Of a DNA stretch of 17,260 bases, positions 6,870-14,481 are shown one piece after another. Below the pieces are notes generated by a model that worked only from the letters and a program-made list of their open reading frames with translations, was not told the origin of the DNA and searched no databases. Positions within the stretch are counted from its first letter, which is position 1, and each line of letters opens with the position of its first letter. The stretch comes from an uncultured Candidatus Melainabacteria bacterium. GTDB taxonomy: Bacteria; Cyanobacteriota; Vampirovibrionia; Gastranaerophilales; Gastranaerophilaceae. A program made the position numbers and the translations under genes. The DNA lies in the NCBI GenBank assembly GCA_934675695.1, contig CAKURN010000006.1:1-17260 (forward strand). The letters run 5' to 3'.

Positions 6870-8981
6870 ATGTTTTTAGCTATAGTATTGTTGTATCTAA
6901 TTTCTTCATATTTAATTGCAAGCGTTGCAAAAAATTTTCTCGTTATTTTTGTTTCGTTTTTTGCATTTGTTGTTTTGAATATGGAGATTTTGTCTTTGTT
7001 TAAGGCGATTAGTGCTAATAACATAATAGTATTTTCTCTTTTGAATTTGGTTTTTTCAATTTTGTTGTTTAAATTCAAAAAAGCTGAATTTTTAAAATTG
7101 AAGTTTGATTTTTCACGCTTTAAAAACGCTCTAAAACTGGACAAAAGCCTTTTTTTGATGTTGTGTGCTTTTTTTGTTTTATTGGGTGTGACTTTGTTTT
7201 TGGCGTTGTTTATTCCTGTTTTAGAGCCTGATAGCCAGACGTATCACTTTATTCGAGCTTATGATTTTGTAAAATTTAAGAGTCTTGGGCATTTTGAAAT
7301 TAACGACATAAGAGCTTTGATTATGCCTATTAATTCTGAAATTCTTTATGCTTTTATGTATTTGTTCAAAAAAAATCTATATGGATATGGGGTTGTTTCT
7401 TATTTTTCTTTTATTGCTTTTGTTACATCTTTTTGGCAAATTTTAGAAAAATTGAAATTTTGCTATAGAAAAAGACTCTTTGCGATTTTTGTTTTTTCTT
7501 CTTTTGCTTCTGTAATTGTACAAATTCCGTCTTTGCAGACTGATATTGTGGTTGGAAGTTTGTTGAGTATTGCTTTTTGTTTGTTTTTAAATGAATCAAA
7601 AATCCTTGTTTATTTTTCTTCTTTAGCTTTAGCTTTAGCAATGGGGGTAAAAAGCACAGGAGTGATGAGTTTGGTTGGGTTTTTTGTTTTGATTTTTTCG
7701 TTTGAAAAATTTGTTTTAAAAACAAAAAACTACAAAAAAATTCTAACTTTTGTTTTGTTTTTGACTGTTAATTTTTTGATTTTTTCTTCATACAATTACA
7801 TATTGAATTTTCTTCAATTTCACAATTTTTTGAGCAACAAATGTGCTTTTGTCGGACACAGTTTTTGGGGCGGGATAAAAGGATATGTTGCAAATATCAT
7901 TCATTTTTTGTTCCAGAGCCTTGATTTTACGGGGTTTAAGTGGGGATACTATTTAAATAATAAAATTCTTTATTTTAAAAATGCGGTTTTTGATTTTATT
8001 CATATTGAAAACACGCTAGGCTGCAACTGCGGACAAGAAAAAATAAACATAATAACAGACGAACAGACAGTTGGCTTTGGGATTTTGGGATTTTTTGTTT
8101 TCATTCCGATGGTTGTTAAAAGTTTTTTTGTTTATTTGAAAAACAAAAGCAAAAAAGCAACGGTTCTTTTTCTATTTTCTATTGTGTTTTTGATTAATAT
8201 TTTGATTTTAGCCAGAAGCATTGCTTATTTGGTTTATTCTATACGTTTTATTGTAGCTTTTGTCTGTTTGTCAGCTCCAATTCTTGTTTATTCTTATTCA
8301 AAAAAAGGAATATACAAAAAAATAATTGTATTTTTCTGTTTGTTTTATATGTTTTTGCTTCCGTTTTGCATTAAAAGAATGCCTTTTTGGAGAGCTATTT
8401 ATATTTTAAAATACAGAAATTTCAACATTGAACAATTTACAAAAGACTGTTACCAAAGTAGATACGTTGCTGTATATGATAGCGGTTATGCTGTCTATAA
8501 TACGATTGTTACAAGATATCCCAATAAAAAAAACATAGCAATAATAAAGACTCTAGAATCTTCTATGTTGTATTTAACAACTCTGGAAAACGAAAATCGA
8601 AGGGTGGATTTTTTAACGGCAGGGCTTTTGACAAAAGAAAAATTGAAAAAATACGACCTTATTGTTTTGGAACAAGAAAAACAAAACGACAACATCTTCA
8701 ATCCTGAAGATATTCAAATAAAATACCAAAAACAAGGCGAAAATGTCGTCTTTCCAAACAACAAAGAACTGAATTGTTTTTTTGAATATTTAGAAGACGA
8801 TAGGAGAGAATTTAGCCAAGATGACGCTGTAGTTAGGACTTGTTTTACTTATTATTATTTTCAAAATATTGATGATTTCAAGTTGGATTTTAAAGAAAAT
8901 GCTTATGACAAAGAAAATAAATTCTTCAAAACGAACAATATATTGAATATCTACTACTATGTAAACCAAATTAAGGATTAA
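6870..8981 (+). CDS. Multi-pass membrane protein, GT-C-type glycosyltransferase
   Basis: 703 residues. Roughly 11-13 hydrophobic segments span residues 1-500, followed by a soluble C-terminal domain (about 510-703). After the helix at 93-118 comes EPDSQTYHFIRAYDFVKF (119-136). An acidic residue plus D-x-x-T-Y-H, then a basic residue, in the first large external loop is typical of GT-C enzymes of the ArnT/GT39/RgtA-like group. In these the Asp/Glu takes part in catalysis with polyprenyl-phosphate sugars. The loop continues to R148 and P153-x-x-x-E157, also usual in that group. It probably transfers a sugar to lipid, glycan or protein on the outer face of the inner membrane; donor and acceptor are unknown. 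The ATG at 6870 has no Shine-Dalgarno. It lies between the STAS-like and PilZ genes on the same strand. The coding strand is extremely T-rich because of Phe/Leu content. Confidence 0.7.
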   Translation: MFLAIVLLYLISSYLIASVAKNFLVIFVSFFAFVVLNMEILSLFKAISANNIIVFSLLNLVFSILLFKFKKAEFLKLKFDFSRFKNALKLDKSLFLMLCAFFVLLGVTLFLALFIPVLEPDSQTYHFIRAYDFVKFKSLGHFEINDIRALIMPINSEILYAFMYLFKKNLYGYGVVSYFSFIAFVTSFWQILEKLKFCYRKRLFAIFVFSSFASVIVQIPSLQTDIVVGSLLSIAFCLFLNESKILVYFSSLALALAMGVKSTGVMSLVGFFVLIFSFEKFVLKTKNYKKILTFVLFLTVNFLIFSSYNYILNFLQFHNFLSNKCAFVGHSFWGGIKGYVANIIHFLFQSLDFTGFKWGYYLNNKILYFKNAVFDFIHIENTLGCNCGQEKINIITDEQTVGFGILGFFVFIPMVVKSFFVYLKNKSKKATVLFLFSIVFLINILILARSIAYLVYSIRFIVAFVCLSAPILVYSYSKKGIYKKIIVFFCLFYMFLLPFCIKRMPFWRAIYILKYRNFNIEQFTKDCYQSRYVAVYDSGYAVYNTIVTRYPNKKNIAIIKTLESSMLYLTTLENENRRVDFLTAGLLTKEKLKKYDLIVLEQEKQNDNIFNPEDIQIKYQKQGENVVFPNNKELNCFFEYLEDDRREFSQDDAVVRTCFTYYYFQNIDDFKLDFKENAYDKENKFFKTNNILNIYYYVNQIKD

Positions 8982-8996
8982 AAAAGCACAATTTTT

Positions 8997-9005
8997 TGTT
9001 ATTAT
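8997..9005 (+). promoter_or_regulatory. Candidate extended -10 for a leaderless PilZ mRNA
   Basis: TG-T-TATTAT (8997-9005) matches the extended -10 form TGnTAnnnT. It ends exactly 6 nt before ATG 9012, which has no Shine-Dalgarno. It would allow transcription of the PilZ and glycine-zipper genes independently of the glycosyltransferase. Confidence 0.4.
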
Positions 9006-9011
9006 TTAAAG

Positions 9012-9614
9012 ATGGATATTTTAGAAAAATATTTAAAAAACAACAGAAAAGTTGAAATAGAAATAATTGTCGAAAACGTATCTTCAAAAATCTATAAAAC
9101 AGGTTTTTACAAAGTTTTGGAAAACGAATATATTATCTACAAACCCCAAAACGAAGAAAAATTCTCAACAGAGCAGACGCTCAAGGTTTTTGTTTACACA
9201 AATGCAGGCATTTTTGTTTTTGATACAAAAATAATCTCACTAAATTCTAAAATTATTGAAATTGAAAAACCCAAAAATTACAAAACAATCCAAAGGAGAG
9301 AACTGTTAAGAGCAGATATTTCTGTACCTTTTCTTTTAAATAAGAAAAAATATTCAACAAAAAACATCTCAGGGAGCGGTTTTTCGTTTTATTGCGATGA
9401 AATATTAGACAAAAACCAAAATTTTGAAATAGAATTGATGTTTGATGATAGAAAAATAACTTCTAAAATAAAAATAATTGAAATCAGAAAAAACCTAAAA
9501 AACAATCTGCCAAAATACAGATATAGTGTAAAATTGTTGTCATTGAACAAAATTGATGAAAATTATATAATGAAAAAATGTATTATAGATAATATTCAGT
9601 CAGTAAATATATAA
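9012..9614 (+). CDS. PilZ-domain protein, YcgR-like (cyclic-di-GMP receptor)
   Basis: 200 residues, cytoplasmic. Residues about 1-88 form an all-beta N-terminal domain like YcgR-N/PilZN. Residues about 93-200 form a PilZ domain with both ligand motifs: RRELLR (95-100, the RxxxR switch) and NISGSG (118-123, the D/NxSxxG motif). PilZ proteins bind cyclic-di-GMP and change the activity of a partner such as a motor, pilus or polysaccharide synthase. With a membrane glycosyltransferase upstream and an exported protein downstream, control of surface material is plausible, but this is inference. No flagellar or pilus gene is in the window. The ATG lacks a Shine-Dalgarno and is 30 nt after the glycosyltransferase stop. 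Confidence 0.88.
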   Translation: MDILEKYLKNNRKVEIEIIVENVSSKIYKTGFYKVLENEYIIYKPQNEEKFSTEQTLKVFVYTNAGIFVFDTKIISLNSKIIEIEKPKNYKTIQRRELLRADISVPFLLNKKKYSTKNISGSGFSFYCDEILDKNQNFEIELMFDDRKITSKIKIIEIRKNLKNNLPKYRYSVKLLSLNKIDENYIMKKCIIDNIQSVNI

Positions 9615-9625
9615 AAAGGAAAAAA

Positions 9626-10327
9626 ATGTACAAAAAGCTCTTTATAGTGGGATTGTTGATGATGTTTTCTAGTTTAAATCTTCCTGTGTTTGCGTAGAGT
9701 GAATGCATTGATGATGTTGAACATTTGTCGCAAGTAAAAAATTCCAAAATCGATTTGGTAAAAATTACTCAAACAGGAAATATTATTCAAAAAGAAAACT
9801 ATCTGGAAGTTGTTTTTGCACAAAATTTTAATTCAAAATACTACAAAACAGGCGATTTTGTACAGTTTGTTTTCAATAATGACGTAAAAACAAACGAAGG
9901 GACTTTGCTCATTCCTTGCAATTCTTCTTTAATAGCACAAATTACTTGTATAGAAGAACCAAAGTGGTTTTCAAGAAATGCAAAAGTCTTTATGGAATTT
10001 ACTCATATAGTTTTGCCTGATAGTACGAGTTTGCCTGTTGCTTTAAAATTGGCAAAAAATAAAAAAGACTATTTTCAAGAAGGTGCAAAAGAAACAACAG
10101 GAAAAATCCTAGCCTATACTTTGTCTATAGGGGGCGTTGGTTCAGGTTTGGGTGCTGCAATAGGTGTTGCTGCAGGTCATACTATAACAGGTTTGATTAT
10201 TGGAGGTTCAGTAGGCGGCGGAGTCGGATTGTTGTCTGGAATTGTTTCTCCGGGGTTGCATTACAAAGCAAAACAAGGTGAAAGAGTAATTTTAGAACTA
10301 CAAGACAACCTAAAATTGCCAAATTAA
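9626..10327 (+). CDS. Exported glycine-zipper protein interrupted by an in-frame TAG
   Basis: The reading frame opens at ATG 9626 with a strong AAAGGA (9615-9620), 11 nt after the PilZ stop. It encodes a signal peptide (Lys3-Lys4, hydrophobic core IVGLLMMF, ending NLPVFA at 23). Codon 24 is TAG (9695-9697). The same frame then continues without another stop for 209 residues to TAA at 10325-10327. A TTG restart at 9725 has no Shine-Dalgarno and would lose the signal peptide, so 9626 is the evolutionary start. With the stop read as one residue the product is 233 residues. It has a beta-rich region with LLIPCNSSLIAQI and a 'HIVLPDSTSLPVAL' run, loosely like the VirB10/TrbI beta domain. A Gly-Ala glycine zipper follows at about 168-205, then a short strand-rich tail. 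No function is assigned; a membrane- or envelope-associated role is likely. It may be a recent pseudogene, a base error (CAG to TAG) or read-through. Confidence 0.7.
9695..9697 (+). other. In-frame TAG at the signal-peptide/mature junction
   Basis: TAG is codon 24 of the frame opened at 9626, directly after Val-Phe-Ala. Upstream sequence encodes only the signal peptide and downstream sequence only the mature domain. A single C-to-T change from CAG (Gln) would explain it. Confidence 0.85.
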
Positions 10328-10346
10328 AAAACTATAAACAATATTT

Positions 10347-10383
10347 AAAAAAACCGGTAAAATTTTGGATTCTACCGGTTTTT
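10347..10383. terminator. Bidirectional rho-independent terminator between convergent genes
   Basis: AAAAAACCGGTA (10347-10358), a 13-nt loop and TACCGGTTTTTT (10372-10383) form a perfect 12-bp stem. A tracts on one side and T tracts on the other make it functional in both directions. It ends 16 nt from the decarboxylase stop and begins 19 nt after the glycine-zipper stop. Confidence 0.85.
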
Positions 10384-10399
10384 TGATTTTAATTATAGA

Positions 10400-12034
10400 T
10401 TATTTCAATTTTTCAGGGTGTTTTGCAATAGCTTTTGCTAAAGGCGGAATGTCTAAATAGTCTGTTTTTAGTTCTATGTAGCACATTTTATCTTCTTTTT
10501 CTATTTTTCTTAAAATTTCATCAAATTCAGAATTTGTTTTGGCACAAGCAGCAAAACAATCGCCTTTAAACACTTCCGGCAATTTTGCATAATTCCATTG
10601 TGAAATATCGTTGTACAAATAGTCAACATCATCGCAAAGGATTCTTTCTACTGTATAGCCTGAATTGTTGATGACAAAAATAATCGGTTTTACGTTGTTT
10701 CTCATCATTGTTGCTATTTCTTGTGCTGTCAATTGATGAGCACCATCTCCGGTAATCAAAATAGTTCTTCTATTTCTATCTGCAATAGCACACCCCAAAG
10801 CACAAGGCGTTGCCCAACCGATAGAACCCCAAAGCATTTGATTTTGGACGCTTATGTTTTTTGGAAATTTCATCGGAATTGCACCAAAAGGAGTCAAACC
10901 TACTTCTGTTACAAAAATATCGTTTTCTTTTATAAATTCATACAATCTTGAATAAATATATTCGCAGTTTAGGGGTTTTGTTTCTTCAATTTGTGTTTTT
11001 TTGTAGCTTATGCCAAATTCAAAATTTTCTTTAGAAGAATAATCTATCTTTTCCGTGATTAATTCAATCAAATCTTTCATCAAAACGTTTTCGTATTTTA
11101 CGTTTTTGATTTTCACATAGTCGGGTTGGATATCTATTGTGTCTTTTGGTTCAAATTCAAAGTCGAAATTCATTGTATTTAAATCAGAAACCACTCCGCC
11201 TGATAAAATAATCAAATCAGACGAATTGATGTATTCATAGCAGTCTTTGTTTGCGATTTTTCCACAATAAACACCAAAGTAGTTTTTTGCATTTGAATCA
11301 ATAACGTCCATTCCTCTAATAAATGAAGTTGAGGGGATTTTTGTTTTCTTTAAAAAAGAATTTAATTCTTCTTTTGCGTTAAATCTTGTTGTCAAAATAT
11401 CTGCAATAACAGCAGGTTTTTTGGAGTTTTGGATTAGTTTTACTATTTCATCTGCTGCACGAGATAAAAGCTCTTTGTCTGAAGTTTCTTTTTCTATTTC
11501 AAAATCACAATCTACTTCTACATCACAAATATCCATTGGAATTGCCAAATATACCGGTTTTTTGGTTTTTATCATTATAGAAAGAAGTCTGTCTATTTCT
11601 TGTTTTGGGTTTTCTTCTGTTAAAAACGCACTAGCTTCTACAACATTGTCAAAAGCTCTTTTAAATGCATAATAATCTGCGTTTGCCAAATTGTGATGAA
11701 GGAGAGTTCTGTTTTTTATGTGTTTTGTTGATGGTGTGCCGACGATTTTGATAACAGGAACATTTTCTGCCATGCAACCTGCAATAGCATTTATTGCAGA
11801 CAGTTCTCCAACGCCAAACGTCGTGACAATCGCCCCATAGCCTTTTATTCTAGCATAACCATCTGCACTGTAGCCTGCATTTAGTTCGTTTGTTGAACCT
11901 ATCCAATTTACGTTATTATTTTTTTCTATTGCTTCTACTATATTGAAATTGAAATCTCCGGGGAGTCCGAATATTTCTTCTATTCCCAGTTTGTAGAGTC
12001 GTTGTACCAAATAATCAGTAAGTTTCATTTTCAT
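10400..12034 (-). CDS. Thiamine-diphosphate 2-oxoacid decarboxylase (pyruvate/indolepyruvate decarboxylase family)
   Basis: 544 residues, full length for the family. It carries out non-oxidative decarboxylation of a 2-oxoacid to an aldehyde plus CO2 in the cytosol. Catalytic residues are all visible and fall close to the positions I recall for Zymomonas PDC: Asp27 (GLPGDFN), Glu50 (STNELNAGYSADGYAR), His113-His114 (LLHHNL), and Glu463 in NNSGYTVER. The ThDP/Mg site is GDG (429-431) to NN (456-457). The run NSGYTVERIL followed by YNDISQWN is closer to indolepyruvate/branched-chain oxoacid decarboxylases than to yeast PDC. LWGSIGW (401-407) is common to both. Substrate (pyruvate, indolepyruvate or a branched oxoacid) cannot be decided. 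The first ATG (12034) is 6 nt from GAGGTA (12046-12041); a second ATG at 12028 is spaced worse. Monocistronic, ending at the bidirectional terminator. Confidence 0.92.
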   Translation of the reverse strand: MKMKLTDYLVQRLYKLGIEEIFGLPGDFNFNIVEAIEKNNNVNWIGSTNELNAGYSADGYARIKGYGAIVTTFGVGELSAINAIAGCMAENVPVIKIVGTPSTKHIKNRTLLHHNLANADYYAFKRAFDNVVEASAFLTEENPKQEIDRLLSIMIKTKKPVYLAIPMDICDVEVDCDFEIEKETSDKELLSRAADEIVKLIQNSKKPAVIADILTTRFNAKEELNSFLKKTKIPSTSFIRGMDVIDSNAKNYFGVYCGKIANKDCYEYINSSDLIILSGGVVSDLNTMNFDFEFEPKDTIDIQPDYVKIKNVKYENVLMKDLIELITEKIDYSSKENFEFGISYKKTQIEETKPLNCEYIYSRLYEFIKENDIFVTEVGLTPFGAIPMKFPKNISVQNQMLWGSIGWATPCALGCAIADRNRRTILITGDGAHQLTAQEIATMMRNNVKPIIFVINNSGYTVERILCDDVDYLYNDISQWNYAKLPEVFKGDCFAACAKTNSEFDEILRKIEKEDKMCYIELKTDYLDIPPLAKAIAKHPEKLK

Positions 12035-12088
12035 TGTTGCTACCTCGTTTTTTTAAAATAATAACGTAATGCGATTTTTTGCATTTTT

Positions 12089-12094
12089 ATTATA
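12089..12094 (-). promoter_or_regulatory. Candidate -10 box for the decarboxylase gene
   Basis: Perfect TATAAT on the minus strand (12094-12089), 55 nt from the ATG, implying a leader of about 48 nt that contains the GAGGTA ribosome site. No good -35 hexamer is seen at 16-18 nt; an A/T-tract lies upstream instead. Confidence 0.4.
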
Positions 12095-12138
12095 TGAAAA
12101 AAAAATTCAAAATTTTGTTTTCTTAATTTATTTTTTAT

Positions 12139-12249
12139 ATCCCGAGCGAAGCGAAAGTTAGATAGACTTATCAACTTGAGCGAAGCGAGGGCAGGGCTAG
12201 TAAAGTACGTAGGCGGCTGCGATGAGTAGATAGCAAGTGTGTAGTCTAA
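12139..12249. repeat. GC-richer intergenic repeat-like segment with two GAGCGAAGCGA units
   Basis: Within the 266-nt gap 12035-12300 this stretch is visibly richer in G and C (about half) than all its surroundings. GAGCGAAGCGA occurs twice in direct orientation, at 12144-12154 and 12178-12188 (34-nt period). The first copy lies in CCCGAGCGAAGCGAAAG and the second in TTGAGCGAAGCGAGGG. AAGTT and AACTT (around 12156 and 12172) flank the spacer as a small inverted repeat. GGCGGCT (12212-12218) is complementary to AGCCGC inside the adjacent terminator hairpin. No plausible reading frame with a ribosome site is present. It may be a dispersed intergenic repeat or a small RNA; a single copy cannot tell. 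Confidence 0.45.
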
Positions 12250-12277
12250 AAAGCCGCTCATTTTATTGAGCGGCTTT
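12248..12277 (-). terminator. Rho-independent terminator of the sensor kinase gene
   Basis: Read on the minus strand: AAAGCCGCTCA (12277-12267), loop ATAAAA, TGAGCGGCTTT (12260-12250), then two more Ts, giving a T5 tract at 12252-12248. It is an 11-bp GC-rich stem, 23 nt beyond the kinase stop. Confidence 0.85.
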
Positions 12278-12300
12278 AATATAGTATTTAAGTAATAGTT

Positions 12301-14436
12301 TTATTTATCTCTAACTTCAAACGTGATTTCCCAATCATCGTTATTTGTTTGAGTTTCTTTTTTTGGCTCTTGTTTAATAGGAGTAGAAGTTGATTGTGGG
12401 GTGGAAGTTTCTTCTTCTTTTATTTCTTCAAAAACAAGGTTTGCTTTCTTTTCTTTTTCTTCTTGTTCTATTTTTCTTTGTTGTTCTTCTTGGAGTTTTT
12501 TTATTTTTTCTAAACCTTCTGTATCAACACCAATAAATCTTGCGTCAAACTGTGCTTTTGTCGTATAGTCTTCTACTTTTTCGATTTTGTATTCTTGGTA
12601 TTTGTTGTTTTCTTTTAGAGGTATTTCGTTTAGAGTTTTGTCTTTCAATTCTTTTAAAGATATATCTTTGACGTCAGCTTCTTCAATAGGCAACCAAAAA
12701 CCGAACGTTGAACCTTCGTTTAATTTTGAACGAACGAAAACTTTTCCTTGGTGGTGTTTTTCAATAGTAACTTTTACCAAATGAAGCCCTAAACCTGTGC
12801 CTTTTACTGTGTGAACCTGATTTTCGATTCTGTAAAATCTTTCAAAAATCATTTTTTGGTGTTCAGGTGCAATTCCTATTCCGTTATCTTCGACTGTAAC
12901 TTCCAAATATCTAGGGTCACGTGCGATTTCTGCCCTGATTTTTATTCTGGAATTTTCAGGTGAGTATTTTATTGCATTTGTAATCAAATTGCTTACGACT
13001 CTTTCAATTGCTTGAGAATTGTATGGAATTTTTGGCAAGTTTTCTTCTTTTATTACTGTAATTAAGATATTCTTTTCATCAGCAAGAACTTTGTGACTTT
13101 GGGCGATTTTGTCTATAGTTAGGGTGATGTCTTGTTTTTCTTTTTCTAAAACAGTATCAGATTGCAATTTTGAAAAATCAAGAATATCGTTTACCATTTT
13201 GTTTAGGCGAATTACTTCTTGGTTTATTGTGCCTATAAATTCTTTTTGTTCTTCAAAATTGAACTCGTTTCCATAATTGTACAAAGTATCTGCATAAGAA
13301 CTCAAAATCGTAACAGGAGTTCTCAATTCATGGGAAACATTAGAGATGAAGTCGTTTTTCAATCTGTCGACTTCGGCTTCTTTTGTAATATCAATCAAAA
13401 CAATAATATATCCTAAATAATCATGCATTTTTGAATACATTGGAGATATTACAGATTTTATGACACGTTTATCTACATCTACATTAAATTCTAGCGGTTT
13501 TTTTTCGATTACGTCTAATGGTGTGTTTTTGAATATTGCAATTTTGTCTTTGAAACACAATTCTCCGGTTGAATCGCAGTATTTTTGGATAGAAGTGTTT
13601 AGAATTTCGCTTTCTGTAGTGTTTAAGATTTTTGTTGCAGTTGAATTTACGATTGTAATTTTGTCATAATTGTCACAAACAACGACACCGTTTGCGATAC
13701 TTAACAACACTGCTTCCAGCTTGTTTCTTTCCAGAGTCAACTGATCAACATTTTGTTCTTCGTAATTGTGGAGTTTTTTTGACATATCGTTAAAAGCATC
13801 AAAAAGCTCTTTTATTTCGCCTGATGCTTGATTGTAATCCAAAACCGTTCCAAACCTTCCGTTTTCGATTTCTTTTACACCATGATGCAAAAGGGTCAAT
13901 TCTCTCCTTGTTAACAGTGCATTTCCCAAAATAACAAGCGTAAACACTAACCAAACAAAACTAAACACAGTAACCATGGATTTTTTTGTTGTTTGGGTAA
14001 CATTTTTCGCCAAATCAGCTGACAAACCGACTTCTACCACGCCAACTACTTTTCCGTTTTGGTCTATCATTGGAGAAGAAATGTTTGTGTCGGCTTTTGT
14101 TGCACGTTTTGAGTATGTTTCGATTGTTGAATAAATTACTTCGCCTAATTTGTTTTTGAAAGTGATATAAGAAATATCATTTGTAGAAGACAAAATCGAA
14201 TTTACGTGAGCTTTTACAAATGCAGAAGCGTTTGTCGAATGTGCGATTTCGTAATTTTGTACAGCAAGTGTTTTAGTCAAAAGCTGTCCGAAGCTTCTGT
14301 AACTTTCGTCTAATTCTACCTTTATTTTGTTTACCGCCCAAAAAGCAATGAGGACTATAGAAATGGTGGAAATAACAAGTGCTGAAATAATCAGTTTATT
14401 TTGGACAGTTAAATCAATATTAAATTTTTTCTTCAT
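12301..14436 (-). CDS. Membrane sensor histidine kinase (HAMP-PAS-HisKA-HATPase, WalK/NblS-like) with long C-terminal tail
   Basis: 711 residues from ATG 14436. TM1 (about 16-34), an extracytoplasmic sensor loop (35-152), TM2 (153-173), HAMP (174-227), a PAS domain (about 237-352), HisKA with the intact H-box SHELRTP and phospho-accepting His369, then HATPase. Kinase motifs are canonical: N-box NLITNAIKY (Asn483/Asn487), DNGIGI (517-522), FERFYR and GTGLGLHLVK (546-555). The architecture matches WalK/VicK and cyanobacterial NblS/Hik33, which respond to envelope or general stress. No response regulator is adjacent. Unusually, residues about 585-711 continue past the catalytic domain as a charged tail: a Lys/Glu/Gln helix, a Thr/Ser/Pro linker and an acidic end (DDWEITFEVRDK). 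I reject the longer TTG start at 14505 because it would overlap smpB. TACAAT lies 6 nt before the ATG and no Shine-Dalgarno is visible. Confidence 0.92.
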   Translation of the reverse strand: MKKKFNIDLTVQNKLIISALVISTISIVLIAFWAVNKIKVELDESYRSFGQLLTKTLAVQNYEIAHSTNASAFVKAHVNSILSSTNDISYITFKNKLGEVIYSTIETYSKRATKADTNISSPMIDQNGKVVGVVEVGLSADLAKNVTQTTKKSMVTVFSFVWLVFTLVILGNALLTRRELTLLHHGVKEIENGRFGTVLDYNQASGEIKELFDAFNDMSKKLHNYEEQNVDQLTLERNKLEAVLLSIANGVVVCDNYDKITIVNSTATKILNTTESEILNTSIQKYCDSTGELCFKDKIAIFKNTPLDVIEKKPLEFNVDVDKRVIKSVISPMYSKMHDYLGYIIVLIDITKEAEVDRLKNDFISNVSHELRTPVTILSSYADTLYNYGNEFNFEEQKEFIGTINQEVIRLNKMVNDILDFSKLQSDTVLEKEKQDITLTIDKIAQSHKVLADEKNILITVIKEENLPKIPYNSQAIERVVSNLITNAIKYSPENSRIKIRAEIARDPRYLEVTVEDNGIGIAPEHQKMIFERFYRIENQVHTVKGTGLGLHLVKVTIEKHHQGKVFVRSKLNEGSTFGFWLPIEEADVKDISLKELKDKTLNEIPLKENNKYQEYKIEKVEDYTTKAQFDARFIGVDTEGLEKIKKLQEEQQRKIEQEEKEKKANLVFEEIKEEETSTPQSTSTPIKQEPKKETQTNNDDWEITFEVRDK

Positions 14437-14442
14437 AACAAA

Positions 14443-14451
14443 ATTGTAACA
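14443..14451 (-). promoter_or_regulatory. Candidate extended -10 for a leaderless sensor-kinase mRNA
   Basis: Minus strand TG-T-TACAAT (14451-14443) fits TGnTAnnnT and ends exactly 6 nt before ATG 14436. It lies inside the 45-nt gap shared with the divergent smpB promoter. Confidence 0.4.
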
Positions 14452-14469
14452 TAATTTAATTTTTTCATA

Positions 14470-14475
14470 TATACT
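14470..14475 (+). promoter_or_regulatory. Candidate -10 for a leaderless smpB mRNA
   Basis: TATACT ends exactly 6 nt before the smpB ATG at 14482; there is no Shine-Dalgarno. TTGTAA (14444-14449) may be a -35. Its spacing is 20 nt to this hexamer, or 18 nt to an overlapping TATATA at 14468-14473, and it overlaps the -10 of the divergent kinase gene. Confidence 0.4.
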
Positions 14476-14481
14476 AAAAAT

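Noticed and set aside
7423..7725. 100-codon Lys/Gln-rich frame antisense to the glycosyltransferase
   Set aside because: Its composition is the mirror of T-rich membrane-protein coding sequence; no ribosome site.
9695..9697. TAG reassigned to an amino acid (alternative genetic code or pyrrolysine)
   Set aside because: TAG ends the MFS gene at 1893-1895 right before a terminator, so it works as a stop here, and nothing in the window suggests recoding machinery. A mutation or base error is simpler.
9725..10327. TTG at 9725 as the start of the glycine-zipper protein
   Set aside because: No ribosome site, and the same frame upstream encodes a signal peptide with a strong AAAGGA and ATG at 9626.
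12035..12140. Riboswitch or attenuator ahead of the decarboxylase (for example a ThDP element)
   Set aside because: The predicted leader is only about 48 nt, AT-rich, and shows no conserved riboswitch core or terminator hairpin.
12040..12261. 73-codon minus-strand open frame in the gap between kinase and decarboxylase genes
   Set aside because: It spans the GC-richer repeat, the decarboxylase promoter and the leader, has no ribosome site and resembles nothing.
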